Below, piece after piece: positions 33,999 to 45,339 of a DNA stretch of 64,000 nucleotides. A model generated the notes under the pieces. It saw nothing but the letters and a program-made list of their open reading frames with translations, was not told where the DNA came from and ran no database searches. How positions within the stretch are numbered: position 1 is the first letter of the stretch; the number at the start of each line of letters is the position of its first letter. Source of the stretch: Nemertoderma westbladi (taxonomy: Eukaryota; Xenacoelomorpha; Nemertodermatida; Nemertodermatidae); NCBI GenBank assembly GCA_032718475.1, contig JAUCBJ010005507.1, forward strand, positions 1-64,000, read 5' to 3'. Both the position numbers and the translations under genes were made by a program.

Positions 33999-34532
33999 AT
34001 GGTGATGAATTTCCCGGTGAATACGATTCGGCTGGGCGAGCAACCGGGGACAGCACCACAGGTGGTGTTTGGGGAGACGATGCCGAGGGAGGAAGAGGAC
34101 ATCGACATGGATAGGGACGATAAGGTGGAGATGTTTACGTATCAGCAGCTCCACAGACCCAGGTGGTTGCGTGGAGCCAAGGACGAGTTCAGGAGGCAGA
34201 CAGTGGTGATAGGCGGCTGCGACTACTGTGGGTGGTTAACCCACCAGCAGAAGAACTGTCTGTATCGCTACGAGAAAGGGGCGACATGTCTGTACCGCCA
34301 CGACTCCACCCATAGGATGGGCGCATGCCCGAAGCTACACCATAGATGTAGTAAGTGCAGATTTAGGGGGTACTTCGAGCGTCAATGCGACTGGATGAAC
34401 AACGAGGATAAGTTTCGCATTTACGACGATTGGGCCGGCGTCGGTGTCATGACCAGACAGAAATTGAAGGCCCAGGAGTTCCGGTGGGGGTTCTTTAACA
34501 TTAACCAAGAGGGCCCACCAAGAGATCGGTAG
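33999..34532 (+). CDS. Gag-like zinc-knuckle ORF (177 aa)
   Basis: This GC-rich ORF in AT-rich surroundings encodes an acidic N-terminal half and a cysteine/histidine-rich half. Residues in CDYCGWLTHQQKNC fit exactly the C-x2-C-x4-H-x4-C zinc knuckle. CSKCRFRGYFERQC is a second copy with Tyr in place of His. A further CLYRHDSTHRMGAC lies between. Such knuckles are found in retroelement gag proteins and cellular nucleic-acid binding proteins. The base composition and lack of introns favour a retroelement origin. A second frame starts just after its stop. Confidence 0.55.
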   Translation: MVMNFPVNTIRLGEQPGTAPQVVFGETMPREEEDIDMDRDDKVEMFTYQQLHRPRWLRGAKDEFRRQTVVIGGCDYCGWLTHQQKNCLYRYEKGATCLYRHDSTHRMGACPKLHHRCSKCRFRGYFERQCDWMNNEDKFRIYDDWAGVGVMTRQKLKAQEFRWGFFNINQEGPPRDR

Positions 34533-34533
34533 G

Positions 34534-34941
34534 AGGAGACTACCATTCACCTACCAGGAGGTAGCGACGGCAGCATCACATGGAGGGGTTATTAACACCC
34601 AAAGGTACCAAAGGTACCTCGACAGGTGGTCGCCGGAGAATAGGATGGAGTTTAGGAGCTTTCTGGCAGAACATATACCATGTGCCATGAAGATCATCAT
34701 GTGGGACGCCACCAGAGGAAAGCAGGAGGGACACTCAGTGGGACCACCAGCAAAACGATGCTGCAAAATGATAACGGCCGCACCCAAGGATCCAACTACG
34801 GGGGTTGGTAGAGCTGTATCAGCGTGGATGAGTGCCCTAAAGAACAAACAAAATGAGAAGAAACGCCCGAGACAGGACGACGACAGGGGCAAGGAGATGA
34901 GATGGTTTCCAGAGGAAATGGCAGGGAAACTATCGGATTGA
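34534..34941 (+). CDS. Second ORF downstream of the gag-like ORF
   Basis: In the next frame, from AGGAGGAGACTACC onward, an open stretch of about 135 codons reads LPFTYQEVATAASHGG, MEFRSFLAEHIPC and a basic tail KNKQNEKKRPRQDDDRGKE, ending in TGA. It has no obvious own start before 34645. It is probably the continuation of the same protein after a frameshift, or by programmed shifting. No protease, RT or integrase follows, so the host element is internally deleted or non-autonomous. Confidence 0.4.
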   Translation, partial: RRLPFTYQEVATAASHGGVINTQRYQRYLDRWSPENRMEFRSFLAEHIPCAMKIIMWDATRGKQEGHSVGPPAKRCCKMITAAPKDPTTGVGRAVSAWMSALKNKQNEKKRPRQDDDRGKEMRWFPEEMAGKLSD

Positions 34942-36589
34942 TGACGGACTGTATTGATATGCCTAGAAGGCACCTTGAGGATTCAAACTAACATATACTC
35001 AAGGTTCACACCTTTTATATACCGGTAAGTATAAAATTAATGCATACCATACATGTGTAGTGTAATCAATCGAAAGTGCAATATGTAGATCTATAATAAA
35101 TACAATATACGTACTATAGTCATATATAACCTTTTCCAATTAGCTACTGGGACTGGGAACTAATTGACTGGAACATGAGGACGAAACAAGGGACTCACTT
35201 ATTATATACAACGTATACGTATATGAGACTGTAGGGACCCAACAGAACTATAGAGAGTGAGAGTAAAAGAGTAGGAGTAGGAGAGGGGTATGATGAAGAG
35301 GTGTGAGAGTTTGAGGAAAGGTGAAGGGCGCGAGATTCAAGTGTGGGGAGAGAGCTGAGTGGAGGATGAGTCCTATGGAACTAACGAGGTGAGGAAGTAG
35401 TGGAGAGATCGGATAATAATATCCGAACGAAATTGAGTGAGGAGGAGAGGCGATCGTCTAAATAGAGACGCAAGATGCCTTGGTACAAATTAGCTCGTAG
35501 ATGTACCAAGGATGGGTAGTGAGAACAGACCCAGAAGGGCCGGTCTGGAAAACTGGCCTCAAGAAAAAAAATACCACCCAACATCCAATATTAGATTGGA
35601 TTCCAGTGGAATTGGAGCGCACTTGAGGTTGATGCTATCTTCTCACCGGGAAGATAGCATGGGGGGAGTTTTAGCGGATCCAATGTGTGTAACCTCCCAT
35701 GTAATGTCCATATAACTGTTACTCAGTGTTAATTATGATTGAGTTGGCTACTAGTCAGTATAGAAGTTATACGGTTTAAACCGTCATCGTTACTGCTATT
35801 AATGTACACTCAGATCTTTAATCTTTATTATACCAGCCTTCGGCCTTTCAGCCCCAAGCCTTAGTGACAACCACAACAGCGGACGCGGCGACGCGTATTA
35901 CCCACAAAACACACACCGGTCAGGATCCCTCGCCAACTCGGATCCCGTCACATGGGCAGATTTCCCCTATATTATTATATTTTACCAAATTTCAGGAGAA
36001 TTGTTCAACCTCAATAAGTTGTCGAGGACGTATATGCCAAGTTTCAGTCTGAATGGATCATAAATAACGAAATGGGGGGTTTTACTTTCAGACATTTCCC
36101 TCTCTAGCGGCAGACCGGGAAACTGCAGACGGATTACACAAATAAAAAAAGTTAACGCTCTCCTCATATCTGCCATGTTTCAGCTTGAATGGAATAAAAC
36201 AAAGGAATGGCGTGAGGTGTTTAATGTTTACTATGTAACCCTCTACTGGGAGTTTGTTCAACTGATGGATCTAAAAGTCTGTTACAAATCCCAACTTTTG
36301 GTCTTATTGATGCCTAACAATTTTCAACTCGATAACCTTAAATGTGTCGAAAGTTAATAGCATGTCAAAATCTAACGATTACAACAACTATGATTTTTTG
36401 TTCAAAATAGTTAATATTGCAATTTTTGAAACCCCAACCCTCCTAACAGGTCATATCATGTTTTTAACTTCTCCATATTAAGTGTTTTGAAGCCCTTATT
36501 TATGTCTCTCTTATAACTTCTACAGATATACTAATTCGTTTATTGTTTTTGTTATATTCAGCCCTTCTGTAACCTGAGTTTTTACCTTC
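34942..36589. other. Purine-rich tract, hairpin and possible retroelement 3' end
   Basis: 35240-35480 is strongly purine-rich (GAGAGTGAGAG, GTAGGAGTAGGAGAGG). A perfect 11-bp stem, ATGCTATCTTC at 35632-35642 and GAAGATAGCAT at 35650-35660, has a 7-nt loop (TCACCGG). GGGGGGAG at 35662-35669 resembles a polypurine tract, and the following 280 bp might be an LTR, but no second LTR was found. AAGTTTCAGTCTGAATGGA near 36039 and ATGTTTCAGCTTGAATGGA near 36175 form an imperfect direct repeat. Confidence 0.4.
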
Positions 36590-37030
36590 GAGTAGCGCCC
36601 ACCCCTACCCCCGGGTATCAGATAGGAGTAGCGCACAGCCCTACCTTATGGTAGCAGATAGGAGTAGCGCCCACCCCTACCTTCGGGTAGCAGATAGGAG
36701 TAGCGCCCACCCCTACCTTCGGGTAGCAGATAGTAGTAGCGCCCACCCCTACCCTCGGGTAGCAGATAGGAGTAGCGCCCACCCCCTACCATAGGGTAGT
36801 AGATAGGAGTAGCGCCCACCCCTACCTTAGGGCAGTAGATAGGAGTAGCGGCCACCCCTACCTTATGGTAGCAGATAGGAGTAGTAGCGCCCACCCCTAC
36901 CTTATGGTAGCAGATAGGAGTAGCGCCCACACATACCTTCGGGTAGCAGATAGGAATAGCGCCCACCCCTACCTTCGGGTAGCAGATTGGAGTAGCGCAC
37001 ATCCCTACATTCTCGGGTAGCAGCTATCAT
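36590..37030. repeat. 37-bp minisatellite, about 12 copies
   Basis: Plus-strand units are GTAGCAGATAGGAGTAGCGC plus CCACCCCTACCTTCGG. On the minus strand each contains CCCGAAG|GTAGGGGTG or GAAG|GTATGTGT, which are donor-like. The array adjoins a minus-strand open segment at 37031-37121 with an upstream acceptor-like tract. Confidence 0.9.
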
Positions 37031-37121
37031 GCTATCAATAAGACTTGCTTTCTGGATACTTCGAAAGGGCCATCCAAATAACATTAGTTTAATGACAGGC
37101 TTTATATCAGGATTTATTGGT
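36985..37121 (-). CDS. Possible exon running into the 37-bp array
   Basis: After the pyrimidine-rich acceptor gtttctttttctgag the minus strand reads PINPDIKPVIKLMLFGWPFR then SIQKASLIDSMIAATRE and enters the first array unit, where a GAAG|GT donor is available. Phase 2 is needed at the acceptor, whereas the exon at 37616 leaves phase 0, so the two do not join directly. No homology recognised. The call rests only on the acceptor and 45 open codons. Confidence 0.25.
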
Positions 37122-37129
37122 CTCAGAAA

Positions 37130-37372
37130 AAGAAACGGGGAGGGGAAACTGGACGCAAATCCTATATTGGCGAATTAATATCTCGCCTCAATGTTAAATT
37201 CTCAATTTAGGGAAAGGAGCAGGTTACAGTGGCACGTTAAATTTAACCAAAACAATAAACTAAATACAATAGAACAGGTTACAGTTTTATTTTTGAGAGT
37301 AATCAGCTGTTATTTGCGTCGAATTTCCCTTGGAGAGGGATGAATTTTTATTGCGTCCAGTTTCCCCCGTAT
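37130..37372. mobile_element. MITE copy (inverted orientation)
   Basis: A full copy of the family: starts GGGGAAACTGGACGCAAAT and ends ATTGCGTCCAGTTTCCCCC. The core AACCAAAACAATAAAC and AACAGGTTACAGT are present in reverse complement relative to the copy at 31954. Confidence 0.8.
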
Positions 37373-37615
37373 CTGCAGAAAAAGAAGTTCTGTGGGGAAA
37401 TATTGGCGAGTACCAAAATATCTCACAGGCACAGTAAGTACAGTAGAAGTAGTCAACTGTGGATTAATTAAACTTTAAATTAAATAAAAATTAAACAGCC
37501 AAGAGAGAGGATCCTTCGGGTTGTCTCCAGTGTTTCGTGTTTCCCAATGTCATCAATCACTTTACTTAATTAAACTGAAGGTCTGGTTAGTATTTATTTT
37601 AAAGTGTTGACTTAC

Positions 37616-39589
37616 CTGAGCTGTTCTAACAAGGTTTTCCACTTGTGAAACAATTTCTTCAACAGGTGAAACAACGTCATCAGATGGTGAAACAATGACC
37701 TCAGATGGTGAAACAATGTCTTCAACTGGTGAAGCAACGTCATCAGCTGTTGAAACAATCTCCCGAACTGATGAAACAACGTCCTCTACTGGTGAGACAA
37801 CGTTATCAGCTGGTGAGACAACGTTATCAGCTGGTGAGACAACGTTATCAGCTGGTGAGACAACGGTATCAGCTGGTGAAACAATGTCTTCTACTGGTGA
37901 GACAACGTTATCAGCTGGTGAGACAACGTTATCAGCTGGTGAGACAACGTTATTAGCTGGTGAGACAACGCTATCAGCTGGAGAGACAAAGTAATCAGCT
38001 GGTGAAGGAACATCCTCTGCTGGTGAGACAATTTCTTCAGCTGGTGAGACAATTTCTTCAGCTGGTGAGACAATGTCTTCAACTGGTGAAGCGACATCAT
38101 CAGCTGATGAAACAATCTCCCGAACTGATGAAACAACGTCCTCTACTGGTGAGACAACGTTATCAGCTGGTGAGTCAACGTTATCAGCTGGTGAGACAAC
38201 GTTATCAGCTGGTGAAGCAACATCCTCAGCTGGTGAGACAATTTCTTCAGCTGGTGAGACAATTTCTTCAGCTGGTGAGATAATGTCTTCAACTGGTGAA
38301 GCGACATCATCAGCTGATGAAACAATCTCCCGAACTGATGAAACAACGTCCTCTACTGGTGAGACAACGTTATCTACTGGTGAGACAACGTTATCTACTG
38401 GTGAGACAACGTTCTTAGCTGATGAAACAATTTCTTCAATTGGTGAAACAATCTCCCGAACTGATGAAACACCGTCCTCTACAGGTGAAACAACGTCCTC
38501 TACTGGTGAGACAACGTTATCTACTGGTGAGACAACGTTCTTAGCTGATGAAACAATTTCTTCAATTGGTGAAACAATCTCCCGAACTGATGAAACAACG
38601 TCCTCTACTGGTGAGACAACGTTATCAGCTGGTGAAACAACGTTATCAGCTGGTGAAGCAACATCCTCAGCTGGTGAGACAATTTCTTCAGCTGGTGAGA
38701 CAATTTCTTCAGCTGGTGAGATAATGTCTTCAACTGGTGAAGCGACATCATCAGCTGATGAAACAATCGCCCGAACTGATGAAACAACGTCCTCTACTGG
38801 TGAGACAACGTTATCAGCTGGTGAGACAACGTCATCAGCTGGTGAAGCAACATCCTCAGCTGGTGAAACAATCGCCCGAACTGATGAAACAACGTCCTCT
38901 ACTGGTGAGACAACGTTATCAGCTGGTGAGACAACGTTATCAGCTGGTGAAACAATGTCTTCAACTGGTGAAGAAACATCATCAGCTGGTGACACAATTT
39001 CCCGAACTGATGAAACAACGTCCTCTACTGGTGAGACCACGTTATCAGCTGGTGAAACAATGTCTTCAACTGGTGAAGAAACATCATCAGCTGGTGACAC
39101 AATTTCCCGAACTGATGAAACAACGTCCTCTACTGGTGAGACAGCGTTATTAGCTGATGAAAAAATGTCTTCAATTGGTAAAACAATCTCCCGAACTGAT
39201 GAAACACCGTCCTCTACAGGTGAAACAACGTCCTCTACTGGTGAGACAACGTTATCAGCTGGTGAAACAATGTCCTCAGATGGTGAAACAACGTCATCGG
39301 CTGATGAAACAATGTCCTCAGGTGGTGAGACAATGTCTTCAACTGGTGAATCAATGTCTTCTACTTGTGGACCAATGTCCTCAGTTGGTGAAACAATGTC
39401 CTTTACTGGTGGAACAATGTCCCCAGTTGTCGAAACAGAGTCCTCGGTTGGTGTAACGATATCAACCATACACCAGTCAGAGACTGACTGTTCCAAATGC
39501 AACAAATCTTTTCTCTTAATAATATCGTTTTCCTCGATATCACCATTCTGCTGATCCATATTAATGAAGGCGTTGTCTACATTAGCCAT
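37616..39589 (-). CDS. Heptad-repeat (VSPxEDI) protein, first coding exon
   Basis: An ATG at 39589 opens a unique head, MANVDNAFINMDQQNGDIEE, up to about residue 45. Then come roughly 85 repeats of seven residues of the forms VSPAEDI, VSPADNV, VSPVEDV and VSSVREI. The exon ends RTAQ at an ideal donor, CTCAG|GTAAGT, phase 0. The 21-bp repeats sit in higher-order blocks (PADNV-PVEDV-SVREI cassettes). Nearly every heptad has an SP pair, giving dozens of potential proline-directed phosphorylation sites. The frequent proline argues against a coiled coil; an extended, acidic, disordered chain is expected. The minus strand is preferred over the equally open plus strand because of the unique head and the donor. 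The 3' exons were not identified. No family recognised. Confidence 0.65.
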
Positions 39590-40264
39590 TTTGTTAAGCG
39601 ATAATATTTATAAGAATTAACTGTATAAACTATATGCTACAGCAAAATCTTTAAGTCGTCGTACCGGTATACTTTATAAATTATTCATCTGAGGAATACC
39701 GACGCAAATCCCTGCAAATTCCGAGAAAAATGAGCCCCTTTCATTGTTATTGCATTATTATTCGCAATACATCCTGCAAACAAGATATTTTATTATAAAA
39801 TGAATATATTATTCATTATTTCTATCCGCTCTTTAAGTGTAGAAGTTTCAGTCGTCCGGGTTCAATATTGCTCTTTATATTACGGCGTTAGAAAAAGTGC
39901 CCCATATAAATGCATTTGAATTGAATTACTTCTCCCCGGAAAAAATGACAAACACTGTACGTGTATACCAACACTAAGCAGTAAGCAGTACAATCCTTTT
40001 AAAAGAAAGGATTCAGCCGCCAAAAAAAATAATTCAACCGCCGTCTCTATCACACTACCGGTATAGGCGCCACTTTTTATATGGAAAGTATTCATTCAGC
40101 GTTATTTTACTTGTCTGTCTTGGGTAACTTAATGACTTGTTTTTTGGGATGTTTTGTAGGTACTGACTGGGATATTGGTTTGTATTTTAGGTTCGGGTTT
40201 GTTGGAAAGGCACAAACCATAATTAAAGCAGTAATTTAACACTAGCAGTCATGTGGCTCTAATC
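39590..40264. other. 5' flank of the heptad-repeat gene
   Basis: Upstream (minus-strand sense) of the ATG at 39589 an acceptor-like TATACAG lies near 39610. A strong donor, ATTGAG|GTGAGTAA, ends at 41333 and could bound a 5' UTR exon. No promoter element is identified with confidence. Confidence 0.3.
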
Positions 40265-40672
40265 TAAGGAATTTGGCCCATGTGAAGAATACCAGACTTT
40301 CTGGCCCATGTGAAGAATACCAGACTTTCTGGCCCATGTGAAGAATACCAGACTTTCAGGCCCATGTGAAGAATACCAGACTTTCTGCCGTTATATTTCA
40401 CTTTGCAGTTACCCACATGTGAAGAATACCAGGTTTTCTCCAAAAACACAGGTTACAGGAGGGCTGAACCTAACCAAAACAATAAACGAATTAGTATATG
40501 TACAGGTTATAAGACAGAAATAAGCGCTATAAAATACTTAATAACGATATATTTAAAAAAATAAAAAATCTTCATATATAAAATTCCAATAAAAAGTCGA
40601 CCGAAAAGTGAAATCCTGGTATTCTTCACAAAGGGCGGAAATCCTGGTATTCTTCACATGGGCGAGGAATTT
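40265..40672. mobile_element. Small inverted-repeat element with iterated termini
   Basis: The left end has five direct copies of CCCATGTGAAGAATACCAG (28-bp period). The right end has two copies of its complement (CTGGTATTCTTCACATGGGC). The middle has AGGTTACAGG and ACCAAAACAATAAACG, as in the MITE family. GGAATTT lies just outside both ends (left AAGGAATTT, right GAGGAATTTT), a possible target duplication. Like the MULE, this element has termini expanded into tandem copies. Confidence 0.65.
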
Positions 40673-43600
40673 TGTGGAATTTCGGACTTTTTACCATCGG
40701 CCCGAAGGGCCAATAGTAATTTCTTCCAAAACATTTCTTAGATTACTGCTTTAATTAGGGTTTGGGCCGCCTTGTAACCTGCGTGGCCCAGGAGAACCAT
40801 GAAAAAGTGGCGCCTCTAGTGTGATATCCCCCACCGCCACATATATAATAAATAAACAGTGCAATAATTCCCCGAGATTGGAGTTGCGTCAATAGCCCCC
40901 CTGTCCCCAGAGAGTCCGAAGTCGGGATGAAAAATACCCCCTCGCCCCTTCATATCCCCAATTACATAACAGTTGTCAAGTATCGTCACTGTATTTAAAA
41001 CAATTTAATATATAAAATAAATGAAAATAAATAAACCAAAATAAAAGTAAATTATAAAGCAGCTGCATTAGGTTATTCTGACGTAGATACGGAACAGTAG
41101 CGAAATCCCATGGTATCATTGCATTGGATTTGTCTGGAAGGCAGGCTGCTATGACGGACAGCAACCAATGACAAGTCGTTACCAACCAATAAACAATTGC
41201 GGGGGATATGATAGGACAGGTAGCTAAACGTTGATCCACCTTGAAGCTTTTATTACTAATACACTTTTCCTGGACGGCAAACATTATTGGCCAACCTTCT
41301 TCGGTTGGTTTGATGAGTCCCATATTACTCACCTCAATCCATGTTACTCAACAATCACATAACAGTTTGTTGGTACAGGTTGCCAACAGTTGAATAATGT
41401 GTGGCTAACGGAGGAATAAAATCCGTAAGAATAAAATAAGTCCACGCACACGCACAGTTCATAAGTAAAGAAAAGAAACGGGAGAAATGGGCCAGTATTA
41501 TTATTTTATTTCAGCTAAAAATGCCATATCTAAAAAATTAAACAAATAGAGTAACTAATTAAAAGCACAAAAAAAAGGTATAAATGTGATTGAATTGAAT
41601 TTAAATAAAATTATTTAAAATAAAGAGCATGACGTAAAATAATTAAAAATGTGCCTCAAGTCACTTCTGTTTTCGGTATTAAATTTAACATGCAACTGTG
41701 AACTATGAAAAAGTAAAGTAAAAAAACAAAACATAATTTTCATCATTATTCACTTCTATGGGAAAGTTGTGAATTTGAAGTGAAGTTGACAGTAATTTAA
41801 TTTACTTCAGATTTTAATACCGAAAACAGAAGTGACTTGAGGCTCATATTTAATTATTTTACGTCATTTAAAATAAATAATCATTATTATCAATTAACCA
41901 TTTGCAACCCCATATAAATCACCAAACAGTCAATGTTTTTAGAGACTCCTCCATGTTTGCTGATGATGGTATACCAGAAACCTATTTTATTATATTATCG
42001 TAAAAATGGGAGGTAGGGCTAGTTATTTCGAATTTACTTTTGCATGGATTTACTTTAAATTCCTAACCATGCTGTGGTAACATCGCCTGAAATAATGTAA
42101 TAGCTAATTATTGGACCTACCATGTAAACTGATGTGTTTGTTAGGTAATTATTGGGTCTGTGTATGTGGGGCGAGTCAAAACTGCGAGCCGTCAGTGAAA
42201 TGTTATAATTATTCTATGGCCGTTGTCTAAAAGTCTCTGGGTGTGTGTGTATGTGTGTGTGTGTGTGTTTCGGAAGCTATAATTGTCGGAAGCCAAGATA
42301 TAACTAGCCATAGTATAATTATAATTGTTCGCTAAGATGGCTTACAGCTTTTGCTGCACGAAGGCCCCACTCGTGTCAGTATGTATGTGGGGCGATCCAC
42401 GAAAGTAAGCGAGCTTAGCATACGTGTACCACTAACTCAATCGGTGTGTCGTTGTTCTGTCGTGTTAAATTTTAAACGTTAATAACTCAGCCAAATGTTA
42501 ATGAGATCTCTCCAAACTTGGTACACATGTAGTCTGGCAAAAGTTTAGATATTTTCCTAGTTGAATTTACGTGTCGCCTTCGAGAACGAGAAGCTAAGAT
42601 AATAGCAGTTAATTAGTTAATAAAGTTGATTAGGGTAAAAACAGCATTTTCAACCAGCCTCCTTAAAGGATATAAATTATTTTCTGGAATAAGATTAAAA
42701 TAATTATACTTTAAAATTATACAGATTTATTCCCCATACCCCATTCCATTATAGTTTTTAATTAGTTCAAGAGATTTGCTTTAAGAAATGTGTTTTTAAT
42801 TGATCTAAACGTAATTAACTTATTAAAATGCCCCATCTCCAGCTATAGTTCCCTCCTTCGTTGGTATGCTTGCAATAGCAAGCATGCCTAGCCTAGCTTG
42901 GAAGGGGAACCAGTCCAACCACACCTCACTTCTACTCAAAGGCAGCATTGTAATGAGCCAGACTAATAAGCCAGCTTGTTTATTGTGTTTAGCTTACAAA
43001 ATGATTGGCCGAGTACTTAATTAATCATAATAATTAGCATAAAATCAATCAATCAGAATAATTAGCTAAATATTTTCATTGAGGTGTTGACATGATAAAT
43101 TAATATCTCAGTATCAATACTATCGGCATAATGTAAGTTTTATATTTCTTACAAATTGGGTCGCCTCGCATATATTACTTTATGAGTTTAACATATTTCC
43201 AATAACATGAGTTTATTGATTTCTTTGTTGGTTAAGGGGATCAGTACACAGGCATTTAAATTTTTTTTTTATTTATTTTTCTGTTTCATTTAGAGCAGAT
43301 TTTTATGAAGATTCCAAATTTGAAAACCGTTTAGCAAGATCTGTCTTACTTCTCGAGATATGGCTGTCTGTCCGATTGACTGTCGGTTTGTCCGTCAGTA
43401 TGTCTGTCCGTCAATAAAAAGCAAATAATCTGTCTAAAAAATTCCCTATACGGGTTTTCGTGGTCGGTGACTTAATTTCTGATGTCAATATTCAAATTTG
43501 GCCTCGTCGTTTCTGACTGTATGTCTGTCAGTATGTCCGTCAAAATGTAACCGACAGACTGACTGCCAAACAGACAATTTGGAAGTCACCAAATGTTAAT

Positions 43601-45339
43601 CTGACACTCGAAATGAATTCTGTGACCAAGAAAACCCATCTAGCTAAACTTTTAACTAGATTGTATGCCATTTTCTTATATTTGACGGACAGATTGTTGG
43701 ATAGTCAGAAAGACCGACAGACAGACATACAGACAAACAAGATTTTATTAAAAGTGAAAACTGACATCAGAAATGAAATCAGCGACCAGTAAAACCCCAT
43801 ACCAAAAATATTAGCATGGTTTTGTGCTTTCTTTTTGCTAGGTATATATTGACAGACATTATTTCATAATAACAGACAGTTTTTGCGCGGGAAGGTACAA
43901 ATTTTAACTGGATTTTTCTCAAAGTGTGTTTTTCAAATTTTTTCGGTACATTTTTCTAATCTGCTATTTGAGTTATAAACTTGTAAATTTCACATTAGTA
44001 TCTTTTTTTACCGTAGAATAACGTGAACCAATTATTTTTTTAATATAATGTACGCATAAACACCGAATTGTAATTTTAATGTTTGTGACACTAATTATTT
44101 GGCTATTTTTTTTTTCAATTAGGTCCATTTTTCAAAAAATAAGCTAAATATATGAAAAAAAACTTGAAATAAAAAAAAATTGGTTCACCAGAAAGCCCAT
44201 TAAATTCTGGCTGGAATGTATAAAGTAATCCGATGCGCTCTAAAATGGTACCGAGACTAAATAGTAGTTTGTATGAAAAAAATGTACTTTACTGATCCCC
44301 TTAAGTGAATTAAATAATATTTACTTATTTTTGCTAGAAATTTGTGCTGTTTGTATATTAGCGAAACGCTTCCAGTTGTATTTTGTGTTATATTAAAAAT
44401 AAATATAACATATTACTTTTAAAACACAAATTTCCTGATAATACCTGCCTTTCATCAATCCTCTGTGCGCCTTTGGTTTGGGGTGGTGCAGATTAACATG
44501 GGGGGGGGGGGGGGGGGGCCTTTTCCCTCTCTTTGATTTACTGGTGTTTGGTTAAATTTCTTAGATACCGAGTTTGTGATACAGTAGAATCACTCAATAT
44601 TAATCTGTATCTCATAACTGAGTCTATACGTATATATATGCCATATATACAATGTAAAACAACCTCCCACATTCAGACATGTTATTCGGCTTGTTTATCT
44701 GGTAGTTGTTATATAAGAGAAGGTATTTATTGCTTCACGTGCCTTTGATTAAATACATTCTGCAAGTGTAACCAATAGTCTACTGCGTGGACTCCTGACC
44801 TCGTATACTGTATATTACTGTAGGTCATGGCAGACTATATGTACTTGTAAACCGATAACACCGTGAATGGCATACTTCTAGTATTTTAATTCGACAATAT
44901 TTTTTGATCGAAAAAGTTGGTGCTAAGGATGTTTGATTGCATATAAATGCTACAAAGACCGAATTCTTATTAATGTTGATGGGAACTTGACAACCATTGA
45001 TAATAATCAAAGCACGATAGCCTATAGCAAGATAGTAACGCACAAAACGTACTGACACTGAACACGGCCAATATTTAATTGTCGTGGGTATACGACTATA
45101 CGTTTAGGTAATTGCCAAGAGAGTGCCCATGCGAAGTTTCCCAGGATTCCCTTTCCCAGCGAAGAAAAAAAACATCGGAAAGGAATTTGGCCCATTCACT
45201 ATCATTAGGGAACTTTCGTATTTTCGACCATCTTCCCAAACAGTCTGGGAAAGTTCACATGGGTGGTATTTCGATATTCACGTGCTGCGCGAAGGCCTTT
45301 TTTTGAGGGGGATCTTCTGTTGATCAGTCCTTCGGAGGG
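40673..45339. other. Gene-poor spacer
   Basis: No gene is supported over 4.7 kb. Visible items are a (GT)n tract at 42239-42269, a hairpin ATGCTTGCAATAGCAAGCAT near 42865, facing TGTCCGTC-type and GACAGACA-type arrays at 43365-43430 and 43685-43740 that could pair over about 50 bp, and a 19-G run at 44500-44518. Confidence 0.5.

Noticed and set aside
35662-35965. Possible LTR (G-rich start, CA end) after the gag-like ORF.
   Set aside because: No second copy of this sequence was found upstream of 33999, and no primer-binding site was identified.
37480-37580. Minus-strand peptide containing ETLETTRRILSL, similar to the SNAP-23/25 Qb-SNARE helix start.
   Set aside because: Only about 29 open codons, no donor after the match, phase incompatible with the exon at 37616, and the similarity covers about 11 residues. 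Chance or a decayed exon.
40976-41332. Minus-strand 118-codon frame with hydrophobic segments.
   Set aside because: No homology recognised and it begins at a strong splice donor (ATTGAG|GTGAGTAA), so it is more likely intron sequence after a non-coding exon.
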